DNA of 64,000 nt, taken from assembly GCA_014084085.1 (NCBI GenBank), contig NPFB01000122.1, forward strand, positions 225,331 through 289,330, in the 5' to 3' direction. Positions within the stretch are counted from its first letter, which is position 1; every line of letters begins with the position of its first letter. The notes beneath the pieces were generated by a model. That model was given only the letters and a program-made list of their open reading frames with translations, ran no database searches and had not been told where the DNA came from. Positions 50,599 through 60,719 of this stretch are shown piece after piece. A program made the translations under genes and the position numbers. The DNA comes from Hondaea fermentalgiana. Lineage: Eukaryota > Sar > Bigyra > Thraustochytrida > Thraustochytriidae.

Positions 50599-51602
50599 TC
50601 TCGCAAGGTTTGGCTGGAGTCAACGCAATAAATTTACGCTTTGCAACGAGCCAAGGAAAGAAAAGGATGGCAAGACCAACTTCGACTCGCTTTCACGCCT
50701 TCACGCGCGGAAGATGCAGACTCTTGTTCGACTGCCTATTCGGGTTTTGGACATCTGTAAGCTCCCCCAACAGACCAAGAAGCTTGTACAAGCGCAAGCT
50801 TGCACAAGCGGAAAAACTGTCATGAGAACTCTACTCTCTGCACGCAATGATGTTTACGTAGATCGTTTTAGATTTCCCCCCCATTGCCTACTTTCTTGGG
50901 AAGCGTCGGGCAAAAGTCGAGTACACTTGGCTAGGGCGGTCATTCCCGCGCCGACGCGCAGAGAAAGAAAAAGTCTCATTATGCCTATGCCATGTTCCGC
51001 ACGTTCACACTCAATGACGTTGTTCTTCACCATCTCGTGACGCTGGGTCCGCCTTCCCACGGCATGATGCCTGCTAGGTTTCTCTCATGCGCTTTTTCTA
51101 CTTGCACGCGCGCCCGCACGTCGAGGGCGGGGAACCCTTCACTCAGATAGTCTTGCTGCACATTACATTGCAAGGCAAGGCAAGGCAAGGCAGCTAGTTA
51201 TGATGGACAGCAACGATAAAGCTCTCCTATTATACCCCCCCTGAAAAGTGAAGTTTCATGTTACAAGAGTGCGCACAAGGGGCTGATTGTAAACTTTGCA
51301 TTTAGCCAGTCGCCTCTGCCGGTGGTGGCGGGCAAGCCCAGTTCGCGGCGCCCGCGCGCGCGCAGCAAGGTATCGCGGGGAGCGCAGGGGTAGTGTCGCC
51401 GGTCCGCAGCGGGCATCGCTAGCGCTTCTAGACCGTCCGTCCGTCCAAAGGCTCGAGTAAAATAACTTTACGCCCAAGATCAAGCTGATTCTTCACGGAC
51501 TCGACTCATCACTGTGAGCTGTAGGCCACCAGGCGCGCTGCGCTGCGAGGCCTCGCCGCGCGGGTGTACGCAAAGTCAAGACATCCTTTTCGCGACCCCA
51601 CA
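50599..51602. promoter_or_regulatory. Divergent spacer, polyQ protein / tRNase Z
   Basis: About 1 kb between outward-facing start codons. It contains a (CAAGG)n pentanucleotide repeat at 51171-51192, an alternating GC stretch near 51350-51362, and TAGGCC at about 51522. The short frames show no domain. No gene is seen. Confidence 0.5.
51171..51192. repeat. (CAAGG)n pentanucleotide repeat
   Basis: Four CAAGG units plus a partial copy in the tRNase Z upstream region. Confidence 0.85.
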
Positions 51603-53945
51603 ATGATGCCCACTGCCAGTCGGAGAGTTAGCTTTTTGCTTGCTCAAGGGGGGCTCGAGCGTCGATTGTTGTCTATCAAACACAAGAGCGCGTACAAATC
51701 CAATGAGAGCATTTCGCTTCTGCCTTGGTTGTCCCGCGCAGCGTCCTCCGCCAAACCTCCGTGCGGATCCGAGAGTAGCAGCAGTCTAAACAGAAAAGGG
51801 AAGCGGCGACGAAAACGGTCCACGTTCGGCAGGAACACTGACAGCCAGCTTTTGAAAAGCCGCGGCAACAATGACGTCGAAGAAAACGAGCAAAAAGTGG
51901 ACGGGCGGTTCAGGCCAACGTCAAGCAGTGTGAGGGCGACTCCAGGCTTCGTGCATGGCGAACGTCTAACTGATGGTGAGGATATTCTCGTTCAGACGGT
52001 GGTGGGGAAGCCCGACCCAAAGCTTTTCGATGCGTCAAAACAGGTCTTAAACATGGCGGCGCCAAACATAATGCTCGTTACACTTGGCACCGGAAGCATG
52101 ATGCCCACGAAAACAAGAGGAGTTTCCTCATCTGCGCTTATGTTCAGCGGATGGACGTGGCTCTTTGACTGTGGCGAGGAAACGCAATCCCAGATCCACA
52201 AGGGATCCTCAGTGCGTCTCGCTGGTGTGACTCGCATCTACATTACACATTTGCACGGCGATCACTTCTTCGGACTACCCTCTATTCTTTGCGCTATAAG
52301 CGAAGTCAAAGCCCCTTCCGATGCTCAAAAATTGAAACTATCACGCGACAAGGACAAAGATGTCCCAATCGAGATTTTCGGCCCGCCGAACCTACGACTC
52401 GCGCTGCGCACCATGCTCCTCGCTTCGGGAGTCGTGCTACCTTTTCGCTACGTTGTCACGGAACTGCACCCGAAGGGTGCAAAAACGCCGAGTCCTGCAA
52501 GTGACTTGGTCAATGGTGTTTTGCATCCGAGCGAGATACTGGGCAAGAATCTGACCAGCAATGATAACTTTGTCTGGGAGTCCGTGCCAACACACTGCAC
52601 GCCACATCCCAAGGACGTGAGCGCTGTGGCAACCGTCAAGGCAGCCATGATTCGCCACTCCTGCAACGTAACTTGCATCGGCTACGTCGTCGAAGAAAAG
52701 TCATACAGTGGTTCTCTTGATGGACAACGTGCCAAGGAGATTCTCCGTCAGCCAGAGAATCAAGAGTACCTCATAGGTATTGGCGTCCGCGAACCGCTTC
52801 GCTCTTTGCGGTACCTCAAAGGAGGTTTTGAGCTCAAGCTCCCTACAGGGATTTTGCGGCCCAGTGATGTGGTTGGTCCTGACAAGCCAGGTCGCAAAAT
52901 CGTCATTCTCGGCGACACGTGCGATGCAAGCAATATTGCGGGCATCGCCGCCAATGCGGACATGATTTTGCATGAGGCCACCAATGCATACCTTCCAGAG
53001 CTCGGGTTGAATGGTCTGCTCGACTCGGTCGATGAGTGGCAAACGATCCTGCGCACTCTTCAACACGGCCATTCCACCCCACAAATGGCTGGCAAATTTG
53101 CCCAGGCTATTGGCGCCAAGAGTCTCGTCATGACGCATTTTAGTTCGCGTTACCCAGGCATGATTCCGGATCGTCTAAAAGTTACCCGTGAAATGGTCGA
53201 GGTCCACGATGCGATACGCAATGCTGCGCTCGAGACGTTCAAGTCAGGGGATGCTTACCTGGCAAACGACCAAGAGGTGTTTTCAGTGCTTGGCTGCTGG
53301 CACGAAAGTCGTGTAAAGGACCCGACCAAGGTCATCAAGTCTTCGTATCGTGGATTTCTTCGGACTGCGCGAAAGATCTTTGCGTCCACGGACGAACAAA
53401 TCGTTGACTTCACACTGCAGCCGCAGGGGTATCGCCCGAGCTGCAAAGATATGCGCAATGCCTACTCCTGCGCTTCCAAGGTCATGCCTCCTAGTTTCGT
53501 GTCCACTGAAAAGTTCTCGAATGGCCCGCACTACAGCGAGGAATTTGAGATGGACGAGGATGAGGAGGACGATGAGGAGATGGAAGATCTCGAAGACAAC
53601 AATCAAGAAAGTGAAGGAGACATTGCTGACATGGCCGCGACGTCCGAAAAGGACGCCTCCGCGCCTCGTGACTTCGACGATGGAGATCTTGATGATGGGG
53701 ACCTCGATGACGACATTGGGGACGATACCGAGGCTGGTGGTGGCGGTAGTGAGCACACAGAGGATGCCTCGGACCTCGACAAGACTTCAGACTTGTTTCA
53801 AGATGGCTCCTGCGAGAACAGACCCTTGTCGCGATCCGAAGCCTCTGCGGCTGCCAAGGAGGCTGTGAAGCCTTACGAAAAGGTCCTGCGAAGGAAACGA
53901 TTATTTGGTGCGCGCATCATCTATCCAAATAGCAAGGCCACGTGA
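51603..53945 (+). CDS. tRNase Z (RNase Z, ELAC-type tRNA 3' endonuclease)
   Basis: Encodes 780 residues from the ATG at 51603 (next ATG 51606); the frame is open further 5' but only from a GTG. tRNase Z removes 3' trailers from pre-tRNA. The metallo-beta-lactamase core, residues ~155-560, has GTGSMMPT, the phosphate-site strand WTWLFDCGEETQSQ, the metal motif THLHGDHFFGLP (His216, His218, Asp220, His221), ILGDTCDAS, ILHEATNAY and VMTHFSSRYPG. Only one MBL domain exists, so it is a short-type (ELAC1-like) enzyme, but with long extensions. The N-terminus is Ser/Arg/Leu-rich with few acids, compatible with an organelle-targeting peptide. The C-terminal ~150 residues are strongly acidic and end in a basic patch. 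It may serve nuclear and organellar tRNA. Confidence 0.94.
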   Translation: MMPTASRRVSFLLAQGGLERRLLSIKHKSAYKSNESISLLPWLSRAASSAKPPCGSESSSSLNRKGKRRRKRSTFGRNTDSQLLKSRGNNDVEENEQKVDGRFRPTSSSVRATPGFVHGERLTDGEDILVQTVVGKPDPKLFDASKQVLNMAAPNIMLVTLGTGSMMPTKTRGVSSSALMFSGWTWLFDCGEETQSQIHKGSSVRLAGVTRIYITHLHGDHFFGLPSILCAISEVKAPSDAQKLKLSRDKDKDVPIEIFGPPNLRLALRTMLLASGVVLPFRYVVTELHPKGAKTPSPASDLVNGVLHPSEILGKNLTSNDNFVWESVPTHCTPHPKDVSAVATVKAAMIRHSCNVTCIGYVVEEKSYSGSLDGQRAKEILRQPENQEYLIGIGVREPLRSLRYLKGGFELKLPTGILRPSDVVGPDKPGRKIVILGDTCDASNIAGIAANADMILHEATNAYLPELGLNGLLDSVDEWQTILRTLQHGHSTPQMAGKFAQAIGAKSLVMTHFSSRYPGMIPDRLKVTREMVEVHDAIRNAALETFKSGDAYLANDQEVFSVLGCWHESRVKDPTKVIKSSYRGFLRTARKIFASTDEQIVDFTLQPQGYRPSCKDMRNAYSCASKVMPPSFVSTEKFSNGPHYSEEFEMDEDEEDDEEMEDLEDNNQESEGDIADMAATSEKDASAPRDFDDGDLDDGDLDDDIGDDTEAGGGGSEHTEDASDLDKTSDLFQDGSCENRPLSRSEASAAAKEAVKPYEKVLRRKRLFGARIIYPNSKAT

Positions 53946-54329
53946 ATGAGCGAACGAGCGAGCGAATGAGGGAACGCGCCCCGAGTATCCTCGGTGGCTT
54001 AACGCGAATCTTCCAAGACGAATTGGAGCTGTAATAAAGTAAAGAAATTGAAAAAAATAAAAACAACCAGAGCATTCCTTTTCTCCACTTCCACACCTGT
54101 GTCTCTCGGTCTGATTCTCACATAACTTTCAAAGATGGGCAAACAGATCTGAGTATTTCTTTGCTGAGCCAGAAAGTCGTCTTTCACTCTCGCTTTTATT
54201 TGTTGCGTAGATGAAGGCAGGCCTCGGCGATAACGTAGGCCAGCGCCTACTATTAGAAGCATGAATGAGACATATATCAGAAAATTGGATTTTCTTAGGT
54301 GTAGCTCCCCCCCTAACCCCGCCCCTGGC
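53946..54329. terminator. Convergent 3' spacer with poly(A) signal
   Basis: AATAAA at 54033-54038, 88 bp after the tRNase Z stop, is a good poly(A) signal, and A-rich sequence follows. The imperfect inverted motif TAGGCCAGCGCCTA lies at about 54235-54248. The - strand ankyrin gene ends at the other edge. Confidence 0.5.
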
Positions 54330-57300
54330 CTAGGTGAAACCCGGACTCGACGTTGACTCGTAAATATCGTGAGTCAAATACGGCTTTATCTCGCTGCGAA
54401 CAATTGCCCGCATGGCTTCGTTCGAGATTTGGTACCGCAAATACGCATTCACGCGCTTGGAGCGCAGCTTTGCCCAAGCCTCGTGAACGACATGGAGGTC
54501 CGCAAAGAGTCCATCTTCACCAGGAGGCTTTTCCGGACACTTTTGCACGTGCATCTGACACTCGTTTGCATCCATCGAACAAGACGTCAAACACCACGCG
54601 CAATAAAAATAAGAGCAGTTGGGGTTGCTGCACTTGATTGCGCAACATCCGTCAAAGTCGAAAAATGCCGTCGTACATGCCGGACAGCACGTGCACAGAA
54701 TGTAGTCTTGAATTGTCTTCACGTGGCTTGATGAGTCCAAAAAACACTCACCGAAATCACTTGCGAAGCCGTCCGAGAGTTTTCGCGAATGCGTCGAGTT
54801 TGGGCTTTCTGGGTACGATAACCCGGTGGGACTCGGAGAGCTCGGCGCATTGAGGCCCCGCGACTCATTCTCTGTTCTTGCTCTACCCATTGATGAGAAT
54901 CCTATTTCCCAAGAAGCACTCACACCTCGTGCGGAGTCAACTGCTGGCCCTTCCGTCGCGTCCGAGGCATCTTCATCGCTTTCCGTAACCTTGTGCTGGA
55001 CCATGAAATCAGAAAAAGAAGACGGACTAGGTTTCAGTGGGCCTTGGGAAGAATCAAGATTGGAAGACGCCGTGCCAGCAGAAATTGCAGAGGTAAATCG
55101 GAGCGATCCCGTGACCGATGCCGAAGTCTCCGGCGATTGAGAAAATTGCTCTGTGCGATTTGTGAGCGATGGATTGTTTCTTGCGGCTTCCATCAGACTG
55201 AGGACAGTAGGGTGAGATTCCTCTCTCTCCTCCTCCTCATCATCATCATCATTATCACGATCATGGAAAGAGTCAGAACTTTCGTCAAGCGTCGGCGCCA
55301 GCGCAACGTGATGTAGCGCTTCGCGAGCCGTGGGGCGAGATTCAGGGTCTGCCGAACACATGGCCGCGATCAATTCGCACATGGCACTTGAGCAGTTGGG
55401 GAAGAGCTCCTTGAAAATGACCCCAGCAGCAAAAACGTCCACCGAAGTGTTGACGGCTTTATGCCTGCCTTCGTGAGTCTCAAGCGCGAGGTATGAGTCG
55501 GCCGTTTGCATGAGGTTGGACATGCTTCTTTCAGACGAGAGCTCGCCGTCAAAGGGTTGAAGCACTGGTTCGAGCGTAGAGGTCAAAAAGACACGTTTAG
55601 GCTCGAGGAAGGAATGCACAAAGCCACAATCGTGCAGGGCGCAGAGACCCTCGAGAATACCGACGGCAAGGAATCGGCGCTCCTTGACACTTGTTTTTGT
55701 GTCATTGCGAATGAATGACGCGAGATTCCCACCCGTGTAAAGAGGAGAGACCAAGTATCCGGTTTGGGGAGACTTCATGAAAATGGCCTCCACGTGAACA
55801 AGGTGCGGCGATTGAATCTTGGCGAGCGTCGTCATCTGAGCGAAGAAGTGTCTACTTCGACCGGCTTCAATGAGGTGAAATTCCCGGAGTACCAAATCTT
55901 GGCCATACGGGTCACACACGTGAAGTACCTCCTTGCCGGGAGTCGAACTGAGACGACTGACGATGGTGAAGTCTTGCAGGGTGACACCATCCCACCAAAG
56001 TCCAAGCTTGCTTAATTCGACCTGCCCCACGTCCATAATGCCAAGGGTGCGAAGCCACGCAGAGTCGTGCAAAAGCTCCGGATAGTGTTGCTCTGCATGA
56101 GCAAGGATGTCCGCACGCTGCCGACACACGTCACGGCAAGTATCGTATAAATTGATGGCTGATACCTGCTCTTCCAGTTGAGCAATCTCCTCGTCATTTT
56201 CTGCACATAATGCTTCGCGCGCCTCTCGGGCGTATTCGAGCTCTTGGACGGCGTGAGCTCTGCTCCTTCTGAGGTCAAAGAGCTCTTTGCGCAAGACCAC
56301 AATGGGTCTTGTATCGGGTGCCTTGCTGCCTTGCTCCAGATAGGCTTTGAGAGCCTTGACGTTTTTAATCCTGTTCACAAGATCGCCAAGCTCCTCGGGC
56401 AACGTGTTGCGGAAGTAAATGATTGCGCTCATGAGAAAGTTTTGACTTGCGAAAACGAGCCTTCTCATGGACGGTAAATCCGCGCGAAGAGCATTGAGCT
56501 CTTCAAACAAGGCGTTTTCCACCTGCTTGATCTCCTCGGTCAACTTGTAAGTCACTTCGGGATGCTCGATGGAAAAAAACAGAGTGCTCCGATCGGGCAC
56601 GAGCTCCTCGGAGCGCTTACTGAGGGCACGTAAAGCATCGCACGTCTGAAGGTATCTGGATTTGATCAGATTGGCGTGAGAAACGAAGCTTCGCTCTAAA
56701 TCATGGACTTCTTCAATTCCAGTTTTCATGACGGAAAAGTCTATGGACGCGTCAGAGGATAAAGAGGGAATCTCACCAAAGCCGGCCTCGCACCATGCTG
56801 ACTCGCAAACCTCCAGCATCCGACGGATGCCTACATCTGTCTGCCAATTTGCTAGAGTCTGCTCACCCTGGCCATCTTCGAATGCAGACGAAATAAATCG
56901 CACCAACGCATCGCGAGCTCGATCCCTTTCGGCGCTACGAGAAGAGTCGCGCGCCATTTCTGCCTGGAGATCGTCAAAGACTGCCATTTGCACATCAATA
57001 TTATCCATTCTTTCGACAAGCTCAGTCAGGCTTGAAAAGGGATCGGCGAATGCGTCGAGATCCGTGAGGGCTTGGCGAATTCTTTCGTGCAGAAGAACTC
57101 CATGCAAATCCTCGGGTGTCTCTTCACGCGCACGAGCCACCTCGGCGACAAGGCAATGGACGTCGATCATTGTCTGATGTTGCTGTGCAGGGTCCAGAGG
57201 ATAAGAGACGGCAAGGCTCCGCTTTGCGGCCGCGCGAAGTATCTTCGTGGCCTGAGCATTGTTATTGACGCCCAGACACACAAGAGCACTCTCATCGAGT

Positions 57301-60300
57301 TTTGCGACGTCTTGAAAGGTGAGAATGTTCTTCTGAAAGAAGCTTAGCACAGTCGATCGAGGCAATTGTTGGTCGTCGAGAAGATACGCCGCAAGGTCAG
57401 ACTCGCCGACAAAGTCAAGAAAAATCTCAACGTCCTTGCGATTTGAGGTGGACTTTGCGATCGTAGGTGCAGTTTGCCCATCAACGGAGGACCAGTGAAG
57501 GCTGGCGCCGGCAGTCCAACATAATTGCGCGCACGATACATTCACCGTTTGATCCGCAGGCAGCACCTCGGCGTCGAGGTCAAAGCAAGAAAGCATCAGA
57601 GCTGTCCAGCCCTGATTCGCCCTCAGATCGACCTTGGCTCCGTAGCACAAAAGTATGTCGACAAGATGGCGACGCTCGAGCCTGCACGCTAGCATGAGGG
57701 CTGACCACCCATCGCTGTTTTGTGAGTCGAGTTTGGCACCGCGATTGACAAGCAATTCAGCTAATCTTGTGTCCTCGCACCGACACGCGTACATGAGAGG
57801 AGTCCATCCTGACGGGTCAGATACGTCGAGGGGAGCGCCTTCTAGAACTATCGCCCGTGCCTCAGCCATGCGACCTTCGCGGCATGCCCGAATGAGCTCA
57901 TAGGAGAGACTGTCACGATCCGCTGATGCAAGAAGTTCCTCTTCGCATTCTGTGGGCGCAGTATGGCGATTCATCTTCGCGAGACCTGTCTTTGCATTTT
58001 GAAGTAGTCGCACAATATCCCTTTTTCCGAGGGCCTTGACAATGGAGATTAAAGACCTGTCTCTCTCGTCGCGCACGTCAGCTGTAGCACCGGCGGCCAA
58101 TAAGGCTTGCACAAGCTTTGCATCGGCGTATACACAAGCAAAATCGAGCGCAGTCCGCCCCATCGTATCCTTTTTATCAAGATCAGCACCTCGGAGTATA
58201 AGTCCCTGGGCTGTCTCGGTGGCTCTGTAGCGCGAGGAGACAATTAGTGCGGTCCACCCATTGCAATTCTGCGTATTGATATCGGCGCCGCATTCCATGA
58301 GGAGCTGAGCAACTCGTTCTTGCTTATGTCGACAGGCAAACATGAGAGCGGTCCATCCATCTTGCTTTTGAGCGTTCACATCGGCGCCTTTTGCGATGAG
58401 AAGTTCCGCGATCTCAGGAAGGCCATTACTGCATGCGAGCATCAGGGCGGTCCAGCCTCGAACATCTTGCGTGTCGATCTCGAATCCACTCCCGATCAGT
58501 GCTCGAGCATCATCACCACGTCCGTTGCGGCAGGCGTCCAAGAGAGCAGTCGCTTGATGTGGCCGAGGTCTTGCATGCAAGTCTTCTGACGGGTGAGAAT
58601 GGTGCGACGATTCGACAGCCCCGTATCTTTGGAGGAGTGAAATCGTCTTGGAGAGACTGTTGCGCTCTGCAAAGAAAAGCGCAGTTTGTTTGTGGTTGTC
58701 GCAAACGGTCACGTCGGCGCCCTGCTCAATGAGATAATTTGCGATATCAGGAAACTCGTATCGACAAGCGAGGATGAGCGCTGTTCCGCCATTCGAGTTT
58801 TGGATCTCAAAGTCCGCGCCTCGCTCCACCAGTATTTTCACGATTCCGAAATCCCCGCTTTCGCATGCATGCATGAGCGCTGTGAACTGGTCTTTTCTTG
58901 TTTTCAGATCGAGCGCAGCACCATTGTCGACGAGAAAGCGGACGGTGGAGTCCATTCCATTCACGGCGGCGCATATGAGGGGCGTCCAGCCCTCTGCGTC
59001 TTGAAAATCGAGGTCGGCACCCGCTTCGATAAGATCCTGAGCTCTCTTCGCCTCATCGCTCCGGCACGCCTCGAGCAGGGCCTTTGATATTTCCAGGCCA
59101 TCGATTCTTTTCGAATACGCCTCTTCCGACAATACAACACTTGCTTCGTGCATTTGTGGATCAGAGGGAAAGGGGGAGTGCGAGCCTGCAGGGAACTCCT
59201 GAGCGGAAGCATTGTTCGCATAGGGCGAACCGAATTCGTCAGAGGCCCCGTGTTTGATGAGCATGTCGGCGATCTCGTCCAATTTATTGAATCGAGCGAG
59301 AACAAGCGCCGTCGAGCCATGCGTGTCTTCAAAGTCGAGATTCGCGCCGTTAAGGATGAGAGCCCGAGCTGTCTCGGGCTGCCCATAGCCGCAAGCATAC
59401 ATGAGAGCGGACCACCCGTCCGTTTTGCGAAGATTGAGGTTCGCGCCAGCTGCAATGAGCAGGCGCGCAATTTCTGGGAGATGGTAACGACAGGCGAGCG
59501 AAAGGGCGGTCCAGCCGGCATTGCTTCGATCATCAAGAGAGGCATTCAGGTCCACGAGATGTCTTGCGATCTCAGGCTGGTTATTGCGGCAGGCCATCAT
59601 GAGCGCTGTCCAGCCATTGAGTGCCCGCGCGTTAATATCGGCGCCGCTCTGGATCAGAAGGAATGCGATCTCCTTGCGACCGTGGCGGCAGGCGTCCATG
59701 AGCGAGGATACGTCCTTTTCGTCTGCGGTATTGGGGTCTGCGCCTTCGGCGAGGAGACGCCGGACCGTCCCGTGGTCATCATTACGGCAAGCGAGAAGAA
59801 GAGCAGTCCGGCTTGGCGAAAGCGCGCACGCTAAGTCTGCGCCAAACTTGACGAGGACCTCGATGGTCTCCTTGGAGCCGCAGAGCCGCGCTAGCTGGTA
59901 AGGCGTCCAGCCCTCTGGGTCACGCACATGAATTGGAGCGCCGCGCTGAATCAAGAGCTGTACAGTGTCTGTCATGCCGTGACGGGCGGCGAGCATGAGC
60001 GCTGTCCATCCAGACTCGGCCACAATAGTTGGGTCTGCGCCTCGATCGAGAAGCACGCTCGCGACACGTGGGAGTTGCAGACTGCACGCGGTCATGAGAG
60101 CGCTGTAGCCATCCCGATTAACAATGTCGACCGCTGCGCCGCGCTCGATGAGAAGCAACGCATTTTCCTCCTTGCCGTGCTCGATAGCGCCCAGAAGCGC
60201 GGTCATGCCAGTCTTGTTCTGGAGGTCCAAGCTGGCCCCGTAGTCTGCAAGAAGTCCGACTGTGTCTGGCTCCCCGTGGCAGGCAGCCGTCATGAGCGCG

Positions 60301-60719
60301 GTCCAGCCATCGGAGTTTGCAAGATCCAAGGCGGCGCCTCGTTTGATGATCATCCGTGCGAGGCGAGGCTGTTTGTTTTGGCAAGCGAACATGAGCGCCG
60401 TGTACCCGGTTTTGGCTTGTATGTCGAGATTTGCGCCGCTCTTGATGAGCATCTCGGCTGCCTCTGGCTGGTCGTAGCCGCAGGCAATCATCAGCGCTGT
60501 CCTCCCGTGTCCCATTTCTTGAAGATCCATCTTGGCGCCCTGCGCAACGAGCCACTTTGCTATTTTCGGGTGTCCTCCGCTGCGCGGATACACGGACCAC
60601 ATGAGAAGTGTCAGCGGCGATGTTTGCTGGTTGAGTTTGCTCGGATCATGCTCGATCGCGCGCTTCAGGCTTCGCAGGTCGCCCTCCGCGACGAGCTCGA
60701 ACAGCGTCCCCATCGACAT
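54330..60719 (-). CDS. Ankyrin-repeat / SAM-like / pseudokinase / zinc-finger protein
   Basis: Encodes 2129 residues from the ATG at 60719 (a second ATG two codons on). Residues ~30-1090 hold about 28 ankyrin repeats of 33 residues (GWTALMxACR...EIAxLLIxxGA) in three or four blocks split by short linkers. Residues ~1097-1163 resemble a SAM domain. A helical region follows (~1200-1560). Residues ~1575-1800 have a protein-kinase outline (LVSPLYTGGNLASFI, VDVFAAGVIFKELFP), but the VAIK lysine appears to be Arg1612, HRD reads HSF (1702-1704), and DFG is replaced by FDG around Asp1724, so it should be a pseudokinase. The C-terminus (~2009-2055) has a Cys cluster CTCCPAC...CAIKCSNPNC...CAWCL like an IBR/RING2 zinc finger. 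It is probably a signalling or ubiquitin scaffold. Confidence 0.9.
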   Translation of the reverse strand: MSMGTLFELVAEGDLRSLKRAIEHDPSKLNQQTSPLTLLMWSVYPRSGGHPKIAKWLVAQGAKMDLQEMGHGRTALMIACGYDQPEAAEMLIKSGANLDIQAKTGYTALMFACQNKQPRLARMIIKRGAALDLANSDGWTALMTAACHGEPDTVGLLADYGASLDLQNKTGMTALLGAIEHGKEENALLLIERGAAVDIVNRDGYSALMTACSLQLPRVASVLLDRGADPTIVAESGWTALMLAARHGMTDTVQLLIQRGAPIHVRDPEGWTPYQLARLCGSKETIEVLVKFGADLACALSPSRTALLLACRNDDHGTVRRLLAEGADPNTADEKDVSSLMDACRHGRKEIAFLLIQSGADINARALNGWTALMMACRNNQPEIARHLVDLNASLDDRSNAGWTALSLACRYHLPEIARLLIAAGANLNLRKTDGWSALMYACGYGQPETARALILNGANLDFEDTHGSTALVLARFNKLDEIADMLIKHGASDEFGSPYANNASAQEFPAGSHSPFPSDPQMHEASVVLSEEAYSKRIDGLEISKALLEACRSDEAKRAQDLIEAGADLDFQDAEGWTPLICAAVNGMDSTVRFLVDNGAALDLKTRKDQFTALMHACESGDFGIVKILVERGADFEIQNSNGGTALILACRYEFPDIANYLIEQGADVTVCDNHKQTALFFAERNSLSKTISLLQRYGAVESSHHSHPSEDLHARPRPHQATALLDACRNGRGDDARALIGSGFEIDTQDVRGWTALMLACSNGLPEIAELLIAKGADVNAQKQDGWTALMFACRHKQERVAQLLMECGADINTQNCNGWTALIVSSRYRATETAQGLILRGADLDKKDTMGRTALDFACVYADAKLVQALLAAGATADVRDERDRSLISIVKALGKRDIVRLLQNAKTGLAKMNRHTAPTECEEELLASADRDSLSYELIRACREGRMAEARAIVLEGAPLDVSDPSGWTPLMYACRCEDTRLAELLVNRGAKLDSQNSDGWSALMLACRLERRHLVDILLCYGAKVDLRANQGWTALMLSCFDLDAEVLPADQTVNVSCAQLCWTAGASLHWSSVDGQTAPTIAKSTSNRKDVEIFLDFVGESDLAAYLLDDQQLPRSTVLSFFQKNILTFQDVAKLDESALVCLGVNNNAQATKILRAAAKRSLAVSYPLDPAQQHQTMIDVHCLVAEVARAREETPEDLHGVLLHERIRQALTDLDAFADPFSSLTELVERMDNIDVQMAVFDDLQAEMARDSSRSAERDRARDALVRFISSAFEDGQGEQTLANWQTDVGIRRMLEVCESAWCEAGFGEIPSLSSDASIDFSVMKTGIEEVHDLERSFVSHANLIKSRYLQTCDALRALSKRSEELVPDRSTLFFSIEHPEVTYKLTEEIKQVENALFEELNALRADLPSMRRLVFASQNFLMSAIIYFRNTLPEELGDLVNRIKNVKALKAYLEQGSKAPDTRPIVVLRKELFDLRRSRAHAVQELEYAREAREALCAENDEEIAQLEEQVSAINLYDTCRDVCRQRADILAHAEQHYPELLHDSAWLRTLGIMDVGQVELSKLGLWWDGVTLQDFTIVSRLSSTPGKEVLHVCDPYGQDLVLREFHLIEAGRSRHFFAQMTTLAKIQSPHLVHVEAIFMKSPQTGYLVSPLYTGGNLASFIRNDTKTSVKERRFLAVGILEGLCALHDCGFVHSFLEPKRVFLTSTLEPVLQPFDGELSSERSMSNLMQTADSYLALETHEGRHKAVNTSVDVFAAGVIFKELFPNCSSAMCELIAAMCSADPESRPTAREALHHVALAPTLDESSDSFHDRDNDDDDEEEEREESHPTVLSLMEAARNNPSLTNRTEQFSQSPETSASVTGSLRFTSAISAGTASSNLDSSQGPLKPSPSSFSDFMVQHKVTESDEDASDATEGPAVDSARGVSASWEIGFSSMGRARTENESRGLNAPSSPSPTGLSYPESPNSTHSRKLSDGFASDFGECFLDSSSHVKTIQDYILCTCCPACTTAFFDFDGCCAIKCSNPNCSYFYCAWCLTSCSMDANECQMHVQKCPEKPPGEDGLFADLHVVHEAWAKLRSKRVNAYLRYQISNEAMRAIVRSEIKPYLTHDIYESTSSPGFT

